From Micavibrio sp. (lineage in GTDB: Bacteria; Pseudomonadota; Alphaproteobacteria; Micavibrionales; Micavibrionaceae): a DNA stretch of 13,751 nucleotides. The position numbers and the translations under genes were made by a program. Below, piece after piece: positions 12,999 to 13,751 of the stretch. Where the stretch lies: assembly GCA_027066695.1 (NCBI GenBank), contig JAMONE010000082.1, forward strand, positions 1 through 13,751, in the 5' to 3' direction. The notes under the pieces were generated by a model. That model was not told where the DNA came from. It did not search any database and saw only the letters and a program-made list of their open reading frames with translations. The stretch's first letter is position 1. Each line of letters opens with the position of its first letter.

Positions 12999-13751
12999 AT
13001 GAGTTTAATAAAAGCTATGGCTACTGTTGCAGGAATGACGGGATTATCACGAATCGCAGGATTCGTGCGTGATGTGCTTATGGCTGCTTATTTGGGTGCA
13101 GGGCCTGTTGCGGATGCTTTTTTTGTGGCATTAAAGCTGCCCAACTTTTTCCGCCGAGTTACAGCCGAGGGAGCTTTTAGCATAGTTTTTGTCCCTATGT
13201 ATTCCAAAACGCTACAGATCGAAAGCAAGGAAAAGGCTGATTTATTCGCAAGTAATTCCTTTATGGTTATGCTTTGCGGGCTATCAGTCTTTACGCTGAT
13301 TGCCATTATTTTTATGCCCTATATGATTGGCGCAATTGCACCAGGTTTTTATGATGACCCTATTCGTATGCCATTGGCGGTAGAGCTTGCACGTATCACT
13401 TTTCCTTATCTTATATTAATGTCATTAACGGCTCTTTTAGGTGGCATTCTTAATGCAATGGATCGCTTTGCACCATTTGCTTTTGCGCCAGTGCTTTTTA
13501 ATCTTTCCTTGATTATAGGATTGTTGCTTAGCGATCATTTCGAAACGGTTGGCCATGCATTAGCATGGGGATTATTTGGCGCAGGGATTTTGCAATTTGC
13601 CTTTCTTTGGGGCTGTGCGCAGCGAGCGGGGGTGAGGATTACTTTTTCTATGCCAAAGCTTGATAAAGACGCACGTAAAGTGTTGAAACTTATGGGGCCA
13701 GCGATTTTAGGCGCGGGAGTTGTTCATATTAATTTATTCGCTGATCTTATA
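12999..13751 (+). CDS. murJ: Lipid II flippase MurJ, N-terminal part (cut by window edge)
   Basis: MurJ, an inner-membrane MOP-superfamily protein, flips the peptidoglycan precursor lipid II to the periplasmic side. The frame is open from ATG 12999 to the right edge, 251 codons, about half of the usual 510-530. R18, R24, D39 and R52 coincide in number with residues shown to be essential in E. coli MurJ. The family segments GFVRDVLMA (21-29), ADAFFVALKLPNFFRR (38-53) and EGAFSIVFVP (57-66) are intact. Hydrophobic segments near 88-112, 133-152 and 161-178, and again near 185-205, fit the first transmembrane helices. No strong ribosome site precedes the ATG, but the start aligns with the family N-terminus. 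It diverges from ubiE. Confidence 0.96.
   Translation, partial: MSLIKAMATVAGMTGLSRIAGFVRDVLMAAYLGAGPVADAFFVALKLPNFFRRVTAEGAFSIVFVPMYSKTLQIESKEKADLFASNSFMVMLCGLSVFTLIAIIFMPYMIGAIAPGFYDDPIRMPLAVELARITFPYLILMSLTALLGGILNAMDRFAPFAFAPVLFNLSLIIGLLLSDHFETVGHALAWGLFGAGILQFAFLWGCAQRAGVRITFSMPKLDKDARKVLKLMGPAILGAGVVHINLFADLI

Noticed and set aside
1..13751. Defence island, prophage, transposon, CRISPR or other mobile system
   Set aside because: No transposase, integrase, restriction, toxin-antitoxin or phage gene, no spaced repeats and no target-site duplications were seen. The genes are housekeeping throughout.

Overview
The window reads as ordinary chromosomal DNA from an AT-leaning alphaproteobacterium. 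The evidence is the gene content: an ELM1-family protein next to trxB with a divergent Lrp/AsnC regulator, trmFO, a seven-iron FdxA ferredoxin, and a ubiE / coaBC / dut neighbourhood. I cannot place the organism below class level. Genes are tightly packed, with small gaps and several overlaps. No gene-free stretch exceeds 300 bases. I see no tRNA or rRNA gene, CRISPR array, insertion sequence, prophage or attachment site.

Layout from left to right. (1) Minus strand: an ELM1-family gene followed by trxB, which is cut by the left edge. An Lrp/AsnC regulator is transcribed away from them, from a 77-104 bp shared intergenic region. (2) Minus strand: trmFO (tRNA U54 methylation) overlapping an alpha/beta hydrolase. 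The hydrolase ends 2 bp from the end of the lrp gene. (3) Plus strand: a TerB-like protein with its own terminator, then fdxA and cysK, which probably form one transcript. (4) Minus strand: a compact run coaBC-dut-mutS-ferredoxin/NADP reductase (fnr), with overlaps or gaps of 14 nt or less. It joins CoA synthesis, dUTP removal, mismatch repair and ferredoxin reduction. (5) Minus strand: a 105-residue membrane-anchored protein of unknown function with its own strong promoter and terminator. (6) ubiE on the minus strand, with murJ divergent on the plus strand, starting 38 bp away and cut by the right edge.

How the genes connect: FdxA and the thioredoxin-reductase-like FNR are plausible redox partners that converge around cysK. 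UbiE (quinone), MurJ (lipid II flipping), CoaBC (CoA), Dut/MutS (DNA fidelity) and TrmFO (tRNA) are housekeeping. The regulatory sequence is more informative than the gene list. It includes a terminator hairpin overlapping a possible fdxA promoter, a 7-bp dyad before the TerB-like gene, a possible leaderless coaBC start, and a T10 run at the CoaC/CoaB junction where slippage by one base either way would stop translation just after the CoaC domain.

I found no convincing new multi-gene system. The two best leads are the coaBC slippage site and the small unknown gene lying where alphaproteobacteria often carry ubiB.
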